Made by a program: the position numbers and the translations under genes. From Aquidulcibacter sp. (GTDB lineage Bacteria; Pseudomonadota; Alphaproteobacteria; Caulobacterales; Aquidulcibacteraceae): a DNA stretch of 64,000 bases. The stretch covers positions 1 to 64,000 of the forward strand of contig JAPZTJ010000004.1 in assembly GCA_027532555.1 (NCBI GenBank), given 5' to 3'. A model generated the notes under the pieces. The model was given only the letters and a program-made list of their open reading frames with translations. It did not search any database and was not told where the DNA came from. This document shows positions 44,001 through 52,895 of this stretch, one piece after another (the first letter of the stretch is position 1; each line of letters opens with the position of its first letter).

Positions 44001-44402
44001 TCACGTTACAGGTAACATTGCCACTGCAAAGTGACGGCCCTCTGTCGCCAAATGATTATAGGTACGACAGGCAGCTGGCGTTGGCATGATCTCTAGGCCG
44101 ATGCCGGTGCCCTTTAGGATATCGCGCAGCCCCGCAGGCGGTGGTGCCATGTCCGGACCTGTTCCAAATAACAGAAACTCAATCTCGCCTTTCAAGGCCA
44201 AGATTGGCGCAACGTGTTCGGCCAAGGCTGCGCCCGTAAGATCTGCGATCGCGAGCGGGCCCCAAGCCGAAGGCGTATCGGCTAGAATCAAGACCGATCC
44301 TTCGATCCGCTTATCGCCGTTCTCCAGACCAAAGCGGAACCCGCCCGCACCATAGGCCGTGATCAGTGGACGACCTTTGCCTGTTGCGGGAACCAATTGC
44401 AT
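44001..44402 (-). CDS. Mth938-like domain protein (NDUFAF3 family)
   Basis: A 133-residue soluble protein of the Mth938/DUF498 fold. Family motifs are I-T-A-Y-G-A-G-G-F-R-F-G, L-L-F-G-T-G near residue 80, and the C-terminal M-P-T-P-A-A-C-R-T-Y-N-H-L. The mitochondrial homologue NDUFAF3 is an assembly factor for respiratory complex I. It starts 5 bases after the secF stop, so it is cotranscribed with secDF, an arrangement common in alphaproteobacteria. Confidence 0.88.
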   Translation of the reverse strand: MQLVPATGKGRPLITAYGAGGFRFGLENGDKRIEGSVLILADTPSAWGPLAIADLTGAALAEHVAPILALKGEIEFLLFGTGPDMAPPPAGLRDILKGTGIGLEIMPTPAACRTYNHLATEGRHFAVAMLPVT

Positions 44403-44407
44403 CGTGA

Positions 44408-45352
44408 CTAGGGCCGTGCGTCAGCTTCAGTTCTGGCGGCCGCTTTCTCTGCGCCACGCTTAGGTGGCCACAAGATCAAGACGGGTGCCGCGACATAGAT
44501 GGACGAATAGGTGCCGATAAACACGCCAAACAGCATGATCACAGTAAAGACCTGCATCGTCTCGCCGCCAACAACCGTCAGGCCTAATAGCGCGAGGAAG
44601 GTGGTCAAAGCCGTAATGATTGTGCGTGACAACGTCTCGTTGGTCGATAAGTCGATGATATCGCCGAAGGACATCTTCTTATATTTACGCATGTTCTCGC
44701 GCATGCGGTCAAAGACCACGACCGTATCATTCATCGAATAGCCGATGATCGTCAAAAGCGCGGCAATCGTGGTGAGCGAGAAATCAAGCTGGGTGATCGA
44801 CATGAAGCCTAGGGTCAGAATGATGTCGTGCGCCAAGGCCACAATGGAGCCAAAGCCCATTTGCAATTCAAACCGCGTCCAGATGTAGAGCACAACAAGA
44901 ATAATGGCGATGCCCAGCGCCAAGGCACCATTGGTCCCCAGTTCTTCTGAGACCTTTGGCCCGACCACTTCCACCCGCGGGAATTTCACGCCGGGCATTA
45001 TGGCGCGCAATTCTGCCTTTACGGAATCCACCGTGGCCGAGGCATCGGCCCCTTCAGGTGGCAAAAAGCGGATCATCGCTTGGTTTGGTTCTTGGAAGTC
45101 CTGCACGCCGACATCGCGCAAGTTCATATTGCCGACCCGCTCGCGCACTTGCGCCAGATTGATCGGCTTATCCCAAACAGCTTCAACGACGGTGCCGCCC
45201 TTAAAGTCGATCCCAAAATTGAGGCCGAGGGTGAAGCAGGACACGAGCGAAGCAATGCACAGCACCACTGAAACGATTGCCGCCGGAATGGAGAAACGAA
45301 CAAACCCAAACTTAGTGTTCTTGGGAATGATCTTGATAAAGGGCCATTTCAT
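44408..45352 (-). CDS. secF: Protein translocase subunit SecF
   Basis: A 314-residue membrane protein with six helices and one large periplasmic loop. N-terminal G-L-N-F-G-I-D-F-K-G-G-T is the SecF signature, followed by the P1 head and Y-S-M-N-D-T-V-V-V-F-D-R-M in the transmembrane part with the functional Asp and Arg. It works with SecD to pull proteins across the membrane using the proton gradient. It lies 11 bases after secD. Confidence 0.97.
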   Translation of the reverse strand: MKWPFIKIIPKNTKFGFVRFSIPAAIVSVVLCIASLVSCFTLGLNFGIDFKGGTVVEAVWDKPINLAQVRERVGNMNLRDVGVQDFQEPNQAMIRFLPPEGADASATVDSVKAELRAIMPGVKFPRVEVVGPKVSEELGTNGALALGIAIILVVLYIWTRFELQMGFGSIVALAHDIILTLGFMSITQLDFSLTTIAALLTIIGYSMNDTVVVFDRMRENMRKYKKMSFGDIIDLSTNETLSRTIITALTTFLALLGLTVVGGETMQVFTVIMLFGVFIGTYSSIYVAAPVLILWPPKRGAEKAAARTEADARP

Positions 45353-45363
45353 GTTCGTATTCC

Positions 45364-47013
45364 TCAGATCGGCAGGCGCTTAGGTTTGGTCTGCCGATAC
45401 CAGGCAGCGACCAAGACCTGCGTCATCAGGATGGCGGTAAAGAGCGACGTGACCACGCCGATGGATAGGGTCCACGCAAAACCGCGCACAGGGCCAGCAC
45501 CAAAGTAGAAGAGGATTAGCGCCGTCAACAAAGCTGTTACGTTTGCGTCCATCACGGTCACGATGGCGCGCTTAAAGCCAGCATCAATCGCCAAAGCCGT
45601 CGAACGACCTGCCAATTCTTCTTCCCGCATGCGTTCATAGATCAAAACGTTGGCGTCCACAGCCGCACCAATGGTCAAAATCAGACCAGCAATACCCGGC
45701 AGCGTCAGGGTGGCACCCACCATGGTCATGGCCGCGAGGATCAAGATCAGATTGACCGTCAATGCCAAGATCGCGATGCCGCCAAAGACAAGGCCGTAAG
45801 CCAAAATCATGAAAGCGACGATCAGCAACATCGCGATAACACCGGCAGTCGCGCCAGCATTGATTGAGTCACGACCCAATTCAGGGCCAACTGTGCGTTG
45901 CTCCATAACTTTCAACGGTGCAGGCAATGCCCCAGCGCGCAACAAGGTCGCCAATTCGTTTGCGCTTTCAATGGTGAAGCTACCCGTGATCTGACCATTA
46001 CCGCCCAAGATAGGCTCGCGAATGGAGGGGGCGGACAGGACCTTATCGTCGAGCACGATCGCAAAGCGCTTGCCGACATTTTCTGTCGATGCGCGGGCAA
46101 ACGCGCGTGCGCCGGTTCCATCAAATTGGAAGGTAACGGCAGGCTCACCCGATTGTTGGTCAAAGCCTGGGTCTGCCTTGGTCAAATTATCGCCGGTCAC
46201 CAAGGCGCGGCGACGAACGAGAACAAAAGGCTCACCCGGCTGACCAGGTTGTTCCAAAAGCACAGACCCGGGCGGGATACGTCCAGCAGCGGCTTCTGCG
46301 GGGGGGACAGTTTCATCCACCATTTGGAACGTCAGGCGCGCGGTCTGGCCGACCAAGCGCTTCAGCTTTTCAGGATCGCTTTCGCCCGGGGCTTGCACCA
46401 CGATGCGGTCGACGCCTTGGCGGGTGATGGCGGGTTCCTTGGTGCCGGTTTCATCGATCCGGCGACGGATTACTTCGATCGACTGACTGACGGCGCGGCG
46501 CGTCATCGCCACTTTGGCCTCTTCCGTCAAACGAATTTCGATGACATTGCCGGGGGCAGCTTTGACATCAAGGTCGTTGCGACCGGTCGGTCCTGTTAAA
46601 CCAATTACCGGGGAAGCAAGCGTTTGGATGCGCTTAATCGCTTCTTGGACGTCAGCCGCGTTCTGGATCGTAACGCGTGCTACTTGGCCATCTGGCGTGA
46701 GCCCACGACCTGCGAACAAAATCGGTGTCTTGGCAGTGCCAAGTTCGCCAGGCCGCCTCTGGCCCCGCAATTCGCGGACCAGATCATCGGCGACAGTCTC
46801 CAAGCGGGCCTTATAGACCACTTGGCTTTCCACCTCGAACATCAGATAGGAGCCGCCTTGAAGGTCGAGACCCAGATTGACGGTCTTGTTTGGCAGGAAG
46901 CTCGGCATCGAATCTCTTACCGACTGCGGAAGCGCATTCGGCAGGGCAAAAATCAAGCCCAGGAGGGAAACGATGATAACGGCGACAACTCGCCAGCGCG
47001 CAACATGTAACAC
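45364..47013 (-). CDS. secD: Protein translocase subunit SecD
   Basis: A 549-residue partner of SecF with one N-terminal and five C-terminal helices around a large periplasmic domain. N-L-G-L-D-L-Q-G-G-S is near residue 46, and G-A-A-V-D-A-N-V-L-I-Y-E-R-M-R-E-E in the fourth helix region carries the proton-relay Asp and Arg. The periplasmic head has R-R-I-D-E-T-G-T-K-E. It lies 59 bases after yajC. Confidence 0.97.
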   Translation of the reverse strand: MLHVARWRVVAVIIVSLLGLIFALPNALPQSVRDSMPSFLPNKTVNLGLDLQGGSYLMFEVESQVVYKARLETVADDLVRELRGQRRPGELGTAKTPILFAGRGLTPDGQVARVTIQNAADVQEAIKRIQTLASPVIGLTGPTGRNDLDVKAAPGNVIEIRLTEEAKVAMTRRAVSQSIEVIRRRIDETGTKEPAITRQGVDRIVVQAPGESDPEKLKRLVGQTARLTFQMVDETVPPAEAAAGRIPPGSVLLEQPGQPGEPFVLVRRRALVTGDNLTKADPGFDQQSGEPAVTFQFDGTGARAFARASTENVGKRFAIVLDDKVLSAPSIREPILGGNGQITGSFTIESANELATLLRAGALPAPLKVMEQRTVGPELGRDSINAGATAGVIAMLLIVAFMILAYGLVFGGIAILALTVNLILILAAMTMVGATLTLPGIAGLILTIGAAVDANVLIYERMREEELAGRSTALAIDAGFKRAIVTVMDANVTALLTALILFYFGAGPVRGFAWTLSIGVVTSLFTAILMTQVLVAAWYRQTKPKRLPI

Positions 47014-47072
47014 GTCTATCTAGCCCTTCGGCAGAAGCAGACCCTCAAAAGACAGGCCTACACTGATCTCAA

Positions 47073-47423
47073 TTAGGATTTTGCGTCATTGGCGACGACT
47101 GGCTCGCTTTTGCCTTGCACTTGGCTCACCGTCGACTTCACCACACGGACCGCAACATTGGGTGCGATTTCCACGGTCAATTCGTCGTCAGCCACTTTGG
47201 TCACTTTACCAATGATCCCACCCGAGGTGATCACGGTGTCGCCGCGACGGATCGCGCTCAACATTTCAGTATGCTGCTTCATACGTTTTTGTTGTGGACG
47301 GATCAGAAGAAAATAAAACACCACCAGAATCATCACCAGTGGCAGGAGTTGCATCATAATGACTTCTGGGCCTGCTGGGGCCGCAGCGCTGGCAGCTTGT
47401 GCATAAGCGGGGGTGGGAAACAT
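47073..47423 (-). CDS. yajC: Preprotein translocase subunit YajC
   Basis: A 116-residue single-pass protein. The helix P-L-V-M-I-L-V-V-F-Y-F-L-L-I is followed by R-P-Q-Q-K-R-M-K, the family signature, and then T-S-G-G-I-I-G-K-V-T-K. It binds SecDF. The frame is open to 47588, but the start at 47423 is chosen from the family N-terminus and a GAGG just upstream. First gene of the yajC-secD-secF-Mth938 operon. Confidence 0.95.
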   Translation of the reverse strand: MFPTPAYAQAASAAAPAGPEVIMMQLLPLVMILVVFYFLLIRPQQKRMKQHTEMLSAIRRGDTVITSGGIIGKVTKVADDELTVEIAPNVAVRVVKSTVSQVQGKSEPVVANDAKS

Positions 47424-47610
47424 AGGGACCTCAAAGTTTCTGACAGAAAGACAGAGTAGGCGGTTGAACGGTGCGCTGCAGGTGGGGACGCCTGACCCAA
47501 ATGGCAAGGCAAACCGCAGCAAGGGGCGGGAGTTAGCATGCCAAAGACCTCTGCGGCAATGAAACTTGACACATTGCCGCGATCTCACGCCCTTGTGACA
47601 GGGCGAACAT

Positions 47611-48162
47611 TTAGGTGAGGCGGATTGGGGCCTCTTGGCCGAGGCTTTCGACTGTTAAGACACCTCCGGCACTCCGCAAGATCGTGACCGATGCATGGCC
47701 AGGTTTAAAGCAGGTCACGGTGTCGGATTTGGTCGCAAGACCCACAGCTGCATTGATGGCAACAAAGTGCGAGAAAACCAACGTGTCGTGAGTGAGTTCC
47801 AACAAAGCTCGGCCAATCTGATCACGCCAGTCGCGCAGCCCCTGATCCACATGCTCATCCTGCCAAGAGCCGCTCATCACCCTCGTTAGCCAGTCACGAT
47901 GATCGGTTACATGGGCCGGGACCGGGATTTCAGCCACGCGCGGCTCAATGAGTGGGGTGAACCCCAAGGTAGCCGCGCTTGGCTGCGCCGTTTCCTGGCA
48001 CCGTGCCAAGGGTGAGGTGATCAGATGCTTGGCGCCCACCTCTTCCAAGCGGATGGCGGCAGCTTCCGCCTGCCTATGGCCAAGCTCAGAGAGACCCGGA
48101 TTGGGGTGGGCACCCCATGTGGCGGCAGGCTCGGCATGACGCACGAGATAGATTAGAGACAT
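47611..48162 (-). CDS. Histidine phosphatase family protein
   Basis: A 183-residue phosphoglycerate-mutase-like phosphatase. The catalytic V-R-H-A-E is at 7-11, T-S-P-L-A-R-C-x-E-T is the second Arg motif, and F-S-H-F-V-A-I-N holds the second His. Substrate unknown; a sugar phosphate or phosphoprotein (SixA-like) is possible. It is upstream of yajC on the same strand with 187 bases between. Confidence 0.85.
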   Translation of the reverse strand: MSLIYLVRHAEPAATWGAHPNPGLSELGHRQAEAAAIRLEEVGAKHLITSPLARCQETAQPSAATLGFTPLIEPRVAEIPVPAHVTDHRDWLTRVMSGSWQDEHVDQGLRDWRDQIGRALLELTHDTLVFSHFVAINAAVGLATKSDTVTCFKPGHASVTILRSAGGVLTVESLGQEAPIRLT

Positions 48163-48187
48163 CGAAGCTGCTCCTGCAGGAAAAAAT

Positions 48188-48775
48188 TTAAGGCTTTTGT
48201 GCCGCGTTTAGAGCTTTTTGTGCTGCGGTCCGTGCTGTCCAAGTCGCAATGATTTCTGCGGCATTGGCAGCTTCTTCGGCCATAATCTCATCATGCTTAG
48301 GATCGCGGCAGGTGATTTCCACATTGATGCCATTGGGATCGTAAAAATAGATCGAGTGGACAAAATGATGGTCAATCGGGCCAAAGCAGGGGACGCCCGC
48401 TTGGTCCAGCCGCTCTTTAAACGCCATCATGGTGGCGTGACTTTCTGCTTCCATGGCAAAATGCAGGTCCATGCCCCATTTCATTTTGAATTTTCCGCTA
48501 TGGGCACCTTCAGGAACGTCGAAGAAAGCGACGTAATTTCCGTCACCCAATTCAAAGAACAAATGCATATAGGGGATCGGGCGGCCAGAGCCCGGCTCTT
48601 CCTCAAACACCAGCGCAGCTTTGAGCGGCAGGCCCAAGATGTCCTCGTAGAATTTACGCGTCTCTTCAGCATCACGACAGCGGAAAGCGCTGTGGTGGAC
48701 GCCCTTTAATGCCGGTGCTGGATTGATTGCTTTGGCTTTGTCAGCAGCTTCTGCAAAGTCGATCGCCATGGCCAT
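48188..48775 (-). CDS. VOC-family (glyoxalase-like) protein
   Basis: A 195-residue protein of the vicinal oxygen chelate fold. Metal-ligand candidates are His in V-H-H-S-A-F, Glu in F-F-E-L-G, His in D-H-H-F-V-H-S-I-Y-F and Glu in N-V-E-I-T, which suggests a dioxygenase or glyoxalase-type activity. The D-P-N-G-I-N-V-E-I stretch is usual for extradiol dioxygenase-like members. The substrate cannot be told. A helical tail rich in Ala follows the domain. Confidence 0.82.
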   Translation of the reverse strand: MAMAIDFAEAADKAKAINPAPALKGVHHSAFRCRDAEETRKFYEDILGLPLKAALVFEEEPGSGRPIPYMHLFFELGDGNYVAFFDVPEGAHSGKFKMKWGMDLHFAMEAESHATMMAFKERLDQAGVPCFGPIDHHFVHSIYFYDPNGINVEITCRDPKHDEIMAEEAANAAEIIATWTARTAAQKALNAAQKP

Positions 48776-48909
48776 TTCCCCGATACATTCTGTGTTTCAG
48801 CTCAGTCTATCGCAGTTTTGGCGATGGACCAGTCACCACACTGTTTAGGCTGGTTTCAATGGCCAAGCATATGGTTGACAGAAAGCCGGTTCCACTTAAC
48901 GATCTTGTG

Positions 48910-50268
48910 ATGAAAAATCTCACCCCTACCCGCCTCGCCGGCCTTGTTTTGGCCCTCTCCATGGTTTCTGCGGCAAAAGCCCCTGTGCCGATTCCAGCAG
49001 CAGAGATCAATGCGGCTTCCGACGCGATGGCGACCAAAGTTGTGGCATGGCGGCGCGATATTCATGAGCATCCAGAGCTTTCTAATCGCGAGTTTCGTAC
49101 GGGCGCCTTGGTCGCCGCGCATCTGAAGTCACTCGGGCTTGGAGTGCGCGAAAATGTGGCCAAGACAGGGGTTGTCGCCGTCCTGCGGGGGGGGCGCCCC
49201 GGCCCTGTTGTCGCGTTGCGCGCTGATATGGATGCTTTGCCTGTGCTTGAAGCTACAGGGCTGCCCTTCGCTTCCAAAGCTGTGGGCGAATATCTCGGCA
49301 ATAAGGTTCCTGTCGCCCATGCCTGTGGCCATGACGCCCACACTGCCATGCTGATGGGGGCAGCCGAAGTCCTCGCCAAAATGAAAGACCGGATCCCTGG
49401 GACCGTCGTCTTTATCTTCCAGCCTGCCGAAGAGGGGGCACCTCCGGGCGAAAAGGGCGGTGCTTCGCTGATGATCGAAGAAGGTGCGCTACAAAACCCA
49501 GCGCCATCGGCGATTTTCGGTCTGCATGTCTTCCCCGGCCCGCCAGGGACGATCCATTATCGTCCGGGCGGCTTCATGGCGGCATCGGATAAGTTCCAAG
49601 TCTTCATCAAAGGCAAGCAGACTCATGGTGCCGCACCTTGGGCTGGGATCGACATTATGTCGCTGCAAGCCGCCATCATCCAAGACTTCAACCGCTTAGC
49701 GGCACGCACCGTGGATGTGACGGCGACACCGACTGTCATCACGACTGCCATGGTTCATGGTGGCGTGCGCTACAACATCATTCCAGACGCGCTGGAAATG
49801 GGCGGCACATTGCGTACCTTTGACAACGCCCAGCGCCAAGACATTAAGAATAAGATGGAAAAAACGGTGATGTCACTCGCCGCCGCTTATGGAGCCGAAG
49901 CCAAAATCGCCTTTAACAGCGGCGACCCTTACGGCGGTAATAATGTGACCTTTAATGACCCCAATCTAACGCGAGCCATCCTTTCTTCGTTGGAAGAAGC
50001 AGCGGGCGTTGGCAAAGTGAACATCAATCGTCCGCCCATAACTGGCGCTGAAGATTTTGCAGACTACCAAGCCGTGATTCCCGGCGTGTTCTATCATTTG
50101 GGGGTCAGCAAAGCTGGCGTGCCACCCTCGGAATGGACCGTCAATCACGCACCCAATTTCGACACCAATGAAGACGTCCTGCCTATCGGCGTCCGCACCC
50201 ATGTGATGACGGCCATTCGTTATCTTGAACGCGGTGTGCCAGCAGTTCGTACGCCGCAGGGGGGCTGA
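48910..50268 (+). CDS. M20-family amidohydrolase, exported
   Basis: A 452-residue zinc amidohydrolase of the IAA-amino-acid hydrolase/hippurate hydrolase group. Signal peptide at 1-24 (cleavage after A-K-A). Metal site: H-A-C-G-H-D-A-H-T-A, then P-A-E-E-G with the catalytic Glu, and G-A-E-D-F near the C-terminus. H-G-x-x-P motifs appear as T-H-G-A-A-P-W. The frame is open to 48727; 48910 is chosen because the signal peptide starts there. It removes acyl groups from amino acids or peptides in the periplasm. A close family match is clear, its substrate not. Confidence 0.9.
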   Translation: MKNLTPTRLAGLVLALSMVSAAKAPVPIPAAEINAASDAMATKVVAWRRDIHEHPELSNREFRTGALVAAHLKSLGLGVRENVAKTGVVAVLRGGRPGPVVALRADMDALPVLEATGLPFASKAVGEYLGNKVPVAHACGHDAHTAMLMGAAEVLAKMKDRIPGTVVFIFQPAEEGAPPGEKGGASLMIEEGALQNPAPSAIFGLHVFPGPPGTIHYRPGGFMAASDKFQVFIKGKQTHGAAPWAGIDIMSLQAAIIQDFNRLAARTVDVTATPTVITTAMVHGGVRYNIIPDALEMGGTLRTFDNAQRQDIKNKMEKTVMSLAAAYGAEAKIAFNSGDPYGGNNVTFNDPNLTRAILSSLEEAAGVGKVNINRPPITGAEDFADYQAVIPGVFYHLGVSKAGVPPSEWTVNHAPNFDTNEDVLPIGVRTHVMTAIRYLERGVPAVRTPQGG

Positions 50269-50275
50269 GGGGGCG

Positions 50276-51031
50276 CTACCCCTCTCCCTCATCCTCAAGC
50301 TCTGGCGCGGTAAAAATCGCCTCAAAGCTGGTTTGGTGCATGCCTGCTTTCAGCCAGCCATAAGGCGTGACATTGGTGGCCTTGATGATGCGGCGCTCAA
50401 TTCGGCTGACTGGGTTGTCGCCCTCTTCGGGTACGAGATCGAAGTCGAGCACATTGACGCAGGCCAAGTCCTGCTCAAACGGCAGCGAAGCCGACGGCCC
50501 TGCCCCGCACATCCAGCCCAGCAATAGCCGGTTGATGCCTTCATGGGCGACAACCAACGCGCTGCTCCAGCCCGGACGGTGCAGGAGGGCCTCAATCGAG
50601 GCGACAGCGCGCGCATAGGCGTCGGCAAAGAGTTCGCCGCCTTCAAAGAAAGTTGCCCCTTCTTGGCCTGCCTGCTCGAACGTGAAGGTCAAATAAGCGC
50701 TCAATTCTTCGCGTGTTGCAAACGGGATGAACTTGCCGGAGTGGAGTTCGGTTAAGCCGGGCTCGTCCTCTAACACGGGTGGCGAGACGTGCTGGGACAG
50801 CACAATATCTGCCGTCTCGCGCGTGCGGCGCAGGCCAGAGCAAACTGCGATATCCAAGGGCACATGGGCAAAGGCAGCCGCCGCGGCTTTGGCTTGTTCT
50901 TTGCCCAGAGGCGTCAAGCGCGCAATTGTTGGGTCTTGCGATTTGACCACTTCGCGTGAGCCATAATCAACATGGCCGTGACGCATCAGATAAATGCGAC
51001 GACGCCCCGTCGTTCCTTCCAAAGCGCTCAT
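50276..51031 (-). CDS. Histidine phosphatase family protein
   Basis: A 251-residue phosphatase of the PGAM-like family. L-M-R-H-G-H is at 15-20, S-G-L-R-R-T-R-E-T-A provides the second Arg, and V-A-H-E-G-I-N-R holds the second His. Its start overlaps the stop of the CaiB-type CoA transferase by ATGA, so the two are coupled. The functional link is not obvious; the substrate is unknown. Confidence 0.87.
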   Translation of the reverse strand: MSALEGTTGRRRIYLMRHGHVDYGSREVVKSQDPTIARLTPLGKEQAKAAAAAFAHVPLDIAVCSGLRRTRETADIVLSQHVSPPVLEDEPGLTELHSGKFIPFATREELSAYLTFTFEQAGQEGATFFEGGELFADAYARAVASIEALLHRPGWSSALVVAHEGINRLLLGWMCGAGPSASLPFEQDLACVNVLDFDLVPEEGDNPVSRIERRIIKATNVTPYGWLKAGMHQTSFEAIFTAPELEDEGEG

Positions 51032-52122
51032 CCAGAGATACCCCAGTCGGCCAAAATGTCTTGGCTATGCTGGCCGGGCTTAGGTGCGACGGAGCGAATA
51101 GTGCCAGGTGTTTTGGAGAAGCGGGGTGCGGGAGCAGGTTGGGTGACGCCCTCGACTTCCACGAAGGTCTGGCGCGCCACATTGTGGGGATGTTGGGCAG
51201 CCTCTTCCCAACTCAACACAGGCGCAAAGCACACGTCAGTGCCTTCCATAATAGCCGTCCATTCATCGCGTGTCTTGGACTTGAAAATCGCGGCGATCTT
51301 TTCTGACAAGATCGGCCAATTGGCGCGGTCAAACTGGTTTTGGAAGGCGGGATCTGTGATTTCGGCTTGCTGCAACAGAAGCGCGTAGAATTGCGGTTCG
51401 ATTGAGCCAATCGACACCCATTTGCCGTCGCTGGTCTCGTAGCAATCATAGAAATGTGCCCCACCGTCGAGCAAGTTTGCGTCGCGCGTGTCCTGCCACA
51501 TACCGCTAGCACGCATGCCCCAGAACATCGATGTCAGCGAGGCTGCGCCATCGGTCATCGCCACGTCGATCACTTGGCCTTCACCCGTAGCTCGGGCATG
51601 GATGACACCGGCCAAAAGACCAAAGGCAAGATAAAGTGCGCCACCGCCGTAATCGCCAATCAGATTGAGAGGCGGTGCAGGTGGTTCTCCTTGCCGTCCG
51701 GTTGCCCACAGCGCGCCAGTCAAGGCGATATAATTGAGGTCGTGACCAGCCGCTTTTGCCAAGGGTCCAAACTGACCCCAACCGGTCATGCGGCCGTAAA
51801 CAAGCTTGGGGTTACGCGCCAGAACGACATCAGGCCCCAGACCCAGCTTTTCCAACACGCCAGGGCGATAGCCCTCCAACATGGCATCGGCCTGTTCCAA
51901 CAGCTTCAGGCAGGTTTCAACATCGTCAGGGTTTTTAAGATCAAGGCTGATCGAGCGACGACCGCGCCCCGTTACGTCCTTGGCCCCACCACCGGAACGC
52001 GACCGTGGGCCATCAATGCGAATAACGTCTGCCCCCAAGTCGGACAGCAACATGCCGCAAAAAGGCCCAGGACCGATTGCTTCAAATTCGACGACTTTGA
52101 CGCCACTTAATGGACCCGACAT
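51028..52122 (-). CDS. CaiB/BaiF-family CoA transferase
   Basis: A 364-residue class III CoA transferase (alpha-methylacyl-CoA racemase-like). Family motifs: G-V-K-V-V-E-F-E-A-I-G-P, G-A-D-V-I-R-I-D, S-L-D-L-K-N-P, V-L-A-R-N-P-K-L-V-Y-G-R-M-T-G-W-G and A-T-G-E-G-Q-V-I-D-V-A-M. The racemase-like A-G-H-D-L-N-Y-I-A-L-T-G-A-L favours alpha-methylacyl-CoA racemase over transferases. It acts on branched-chain acyl-CoA. It sits between a methyltransferase and a phosphatase on the same strand. Confidence 0.9.
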   Translation of the reverse strand: MSGPLSGVKVVEFEAIGPGPFCGMLLSDLGADVIRIDGPRSRSGGGAKDVTGRGRRSISLDLKNPDDVETCLKLLEQADAMLEGYRPGVLEKLGLGPDVVLARNPKLVYGRMTGWGQFGPLAKAAGHDLNYIALTGALWATGRQGEPPAPPLNLIGDYGGGALYLAFGLLAGVIHARATGEGQVIDVAMTDGAASLTSMFWGMRASGMWQDTRDANLLDGGAHFYDCYETSDGKWVSIGSIEPQFYALLLQQAEITDPAFQNQFDRANWPILSEKIAAIFKSKTRDEWTAIMEGTDVCFAPVLSWEEAAQHPHNVARQTFVEVEGVTQPAPAPRFSKTPGTIRSVAPKPGQHSQDILADWGISG

Positions 52123-52217
52123 GGCTTTCCCCTTGAGCTGTTGATCTGCGGCTCTTTACGAACCTTTGGCGAGTGTGTTGCGACAATGTGGGGAAAAGCG
52201 CAATGGCCAAAGCCACT

Positions 52218-52895
52218 TCAGGCAGGGGATAAAGTCCAGTCCACCACCCAAGGCCAATCCGGGCCACGACGCAGGATCTTAGCTGGCGCATCGGTGCCGA
52301 AATCGCGGGCCTGCCATTCTTTGACGCCAGCGACTCGCAGGCCTGCCTGTTCAAAGGCTGCCAACCAATCCTGAAATGGATGAGCAAAAGCGGGCATGGT
52401 GATTTCCTCGCCCGCGGCAGTCTTGAAGTGGGCCGAGATGCCCTGCAACGACACAAATGGATGAATTTCGATGACCTTGATCACACCCTCGGTTCTCAGC
52501 AGGCGGCGCGCTTCGCGCAAGGGCGGCACAAGGTCTGCGACATGTTCCAGCGTCAGAGAGAACAAAATGATATCTACGCTTTGGTTGGGTAGAGGAATTG
52601 CCTCGCTCATGTCCGCTTGGAACAGGGTCCAGCTAGCGTCACGTTTGCGCGCCTCTGCCAACATCGCCGAGGAAAAATCAAACCCGATCAGTTTTGACGC
52701 CCCGCGCGCTGACAAAGCTGCCAAATTGCGCCCCGTGCCACACCCAAATTCTAAAACTGTCTTCTGCGCGAGAGAAAGCGGGGCTTGGCTAAGAGCGTGA
52801 CCTGCCGCAAAAACCATCGGATTGTCATAGCCGTCATAGCTCTTCGCCCACACATCATAGGCCGCGGCGACATCCAAGGTCACAAGCCCGCTCAT
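52218..52895 (-). CDS. Class I SAM-dependent methyltransferase
   Basis: A 225-residue methyltransferase of the Methyltransf_11 type. The SAM-binding motif is V-L-E-F-G-C-G-T-G-R-N, with G-F-D-F-S-S-A-M-L as motif II and D-I-I-L-F-S-L-T-L-E-H as the later acidic motif. It has an N-terminal Y-D-V-W-A-K-S-Y-D helix typical of ubiquinone/BioC-like members. Substrate unknown. Its start overlaps the miaA stop by ATGA. Confidence 0.87.
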   Translation of the reverse strand: MSGLVTLDVAAAYDVWAKSYDGYDNPMVFAAGHALSQAPLSLAQKTVLEFGCGTGRNLAALSARGASKLIGFDFSSAMLAEARKRDASWTLFQADMSEAIPLPNQSVDIILFSLTLEHVADLVPPLREARRLLRTEGVIKVIEIHPFVSLQGISAHFKTAAGEEITMPAFAHPFQDWLAAFEQAGLRVAGVKEWQARDFGTDAPAKILRRGPDWPWVVDWTLSPA

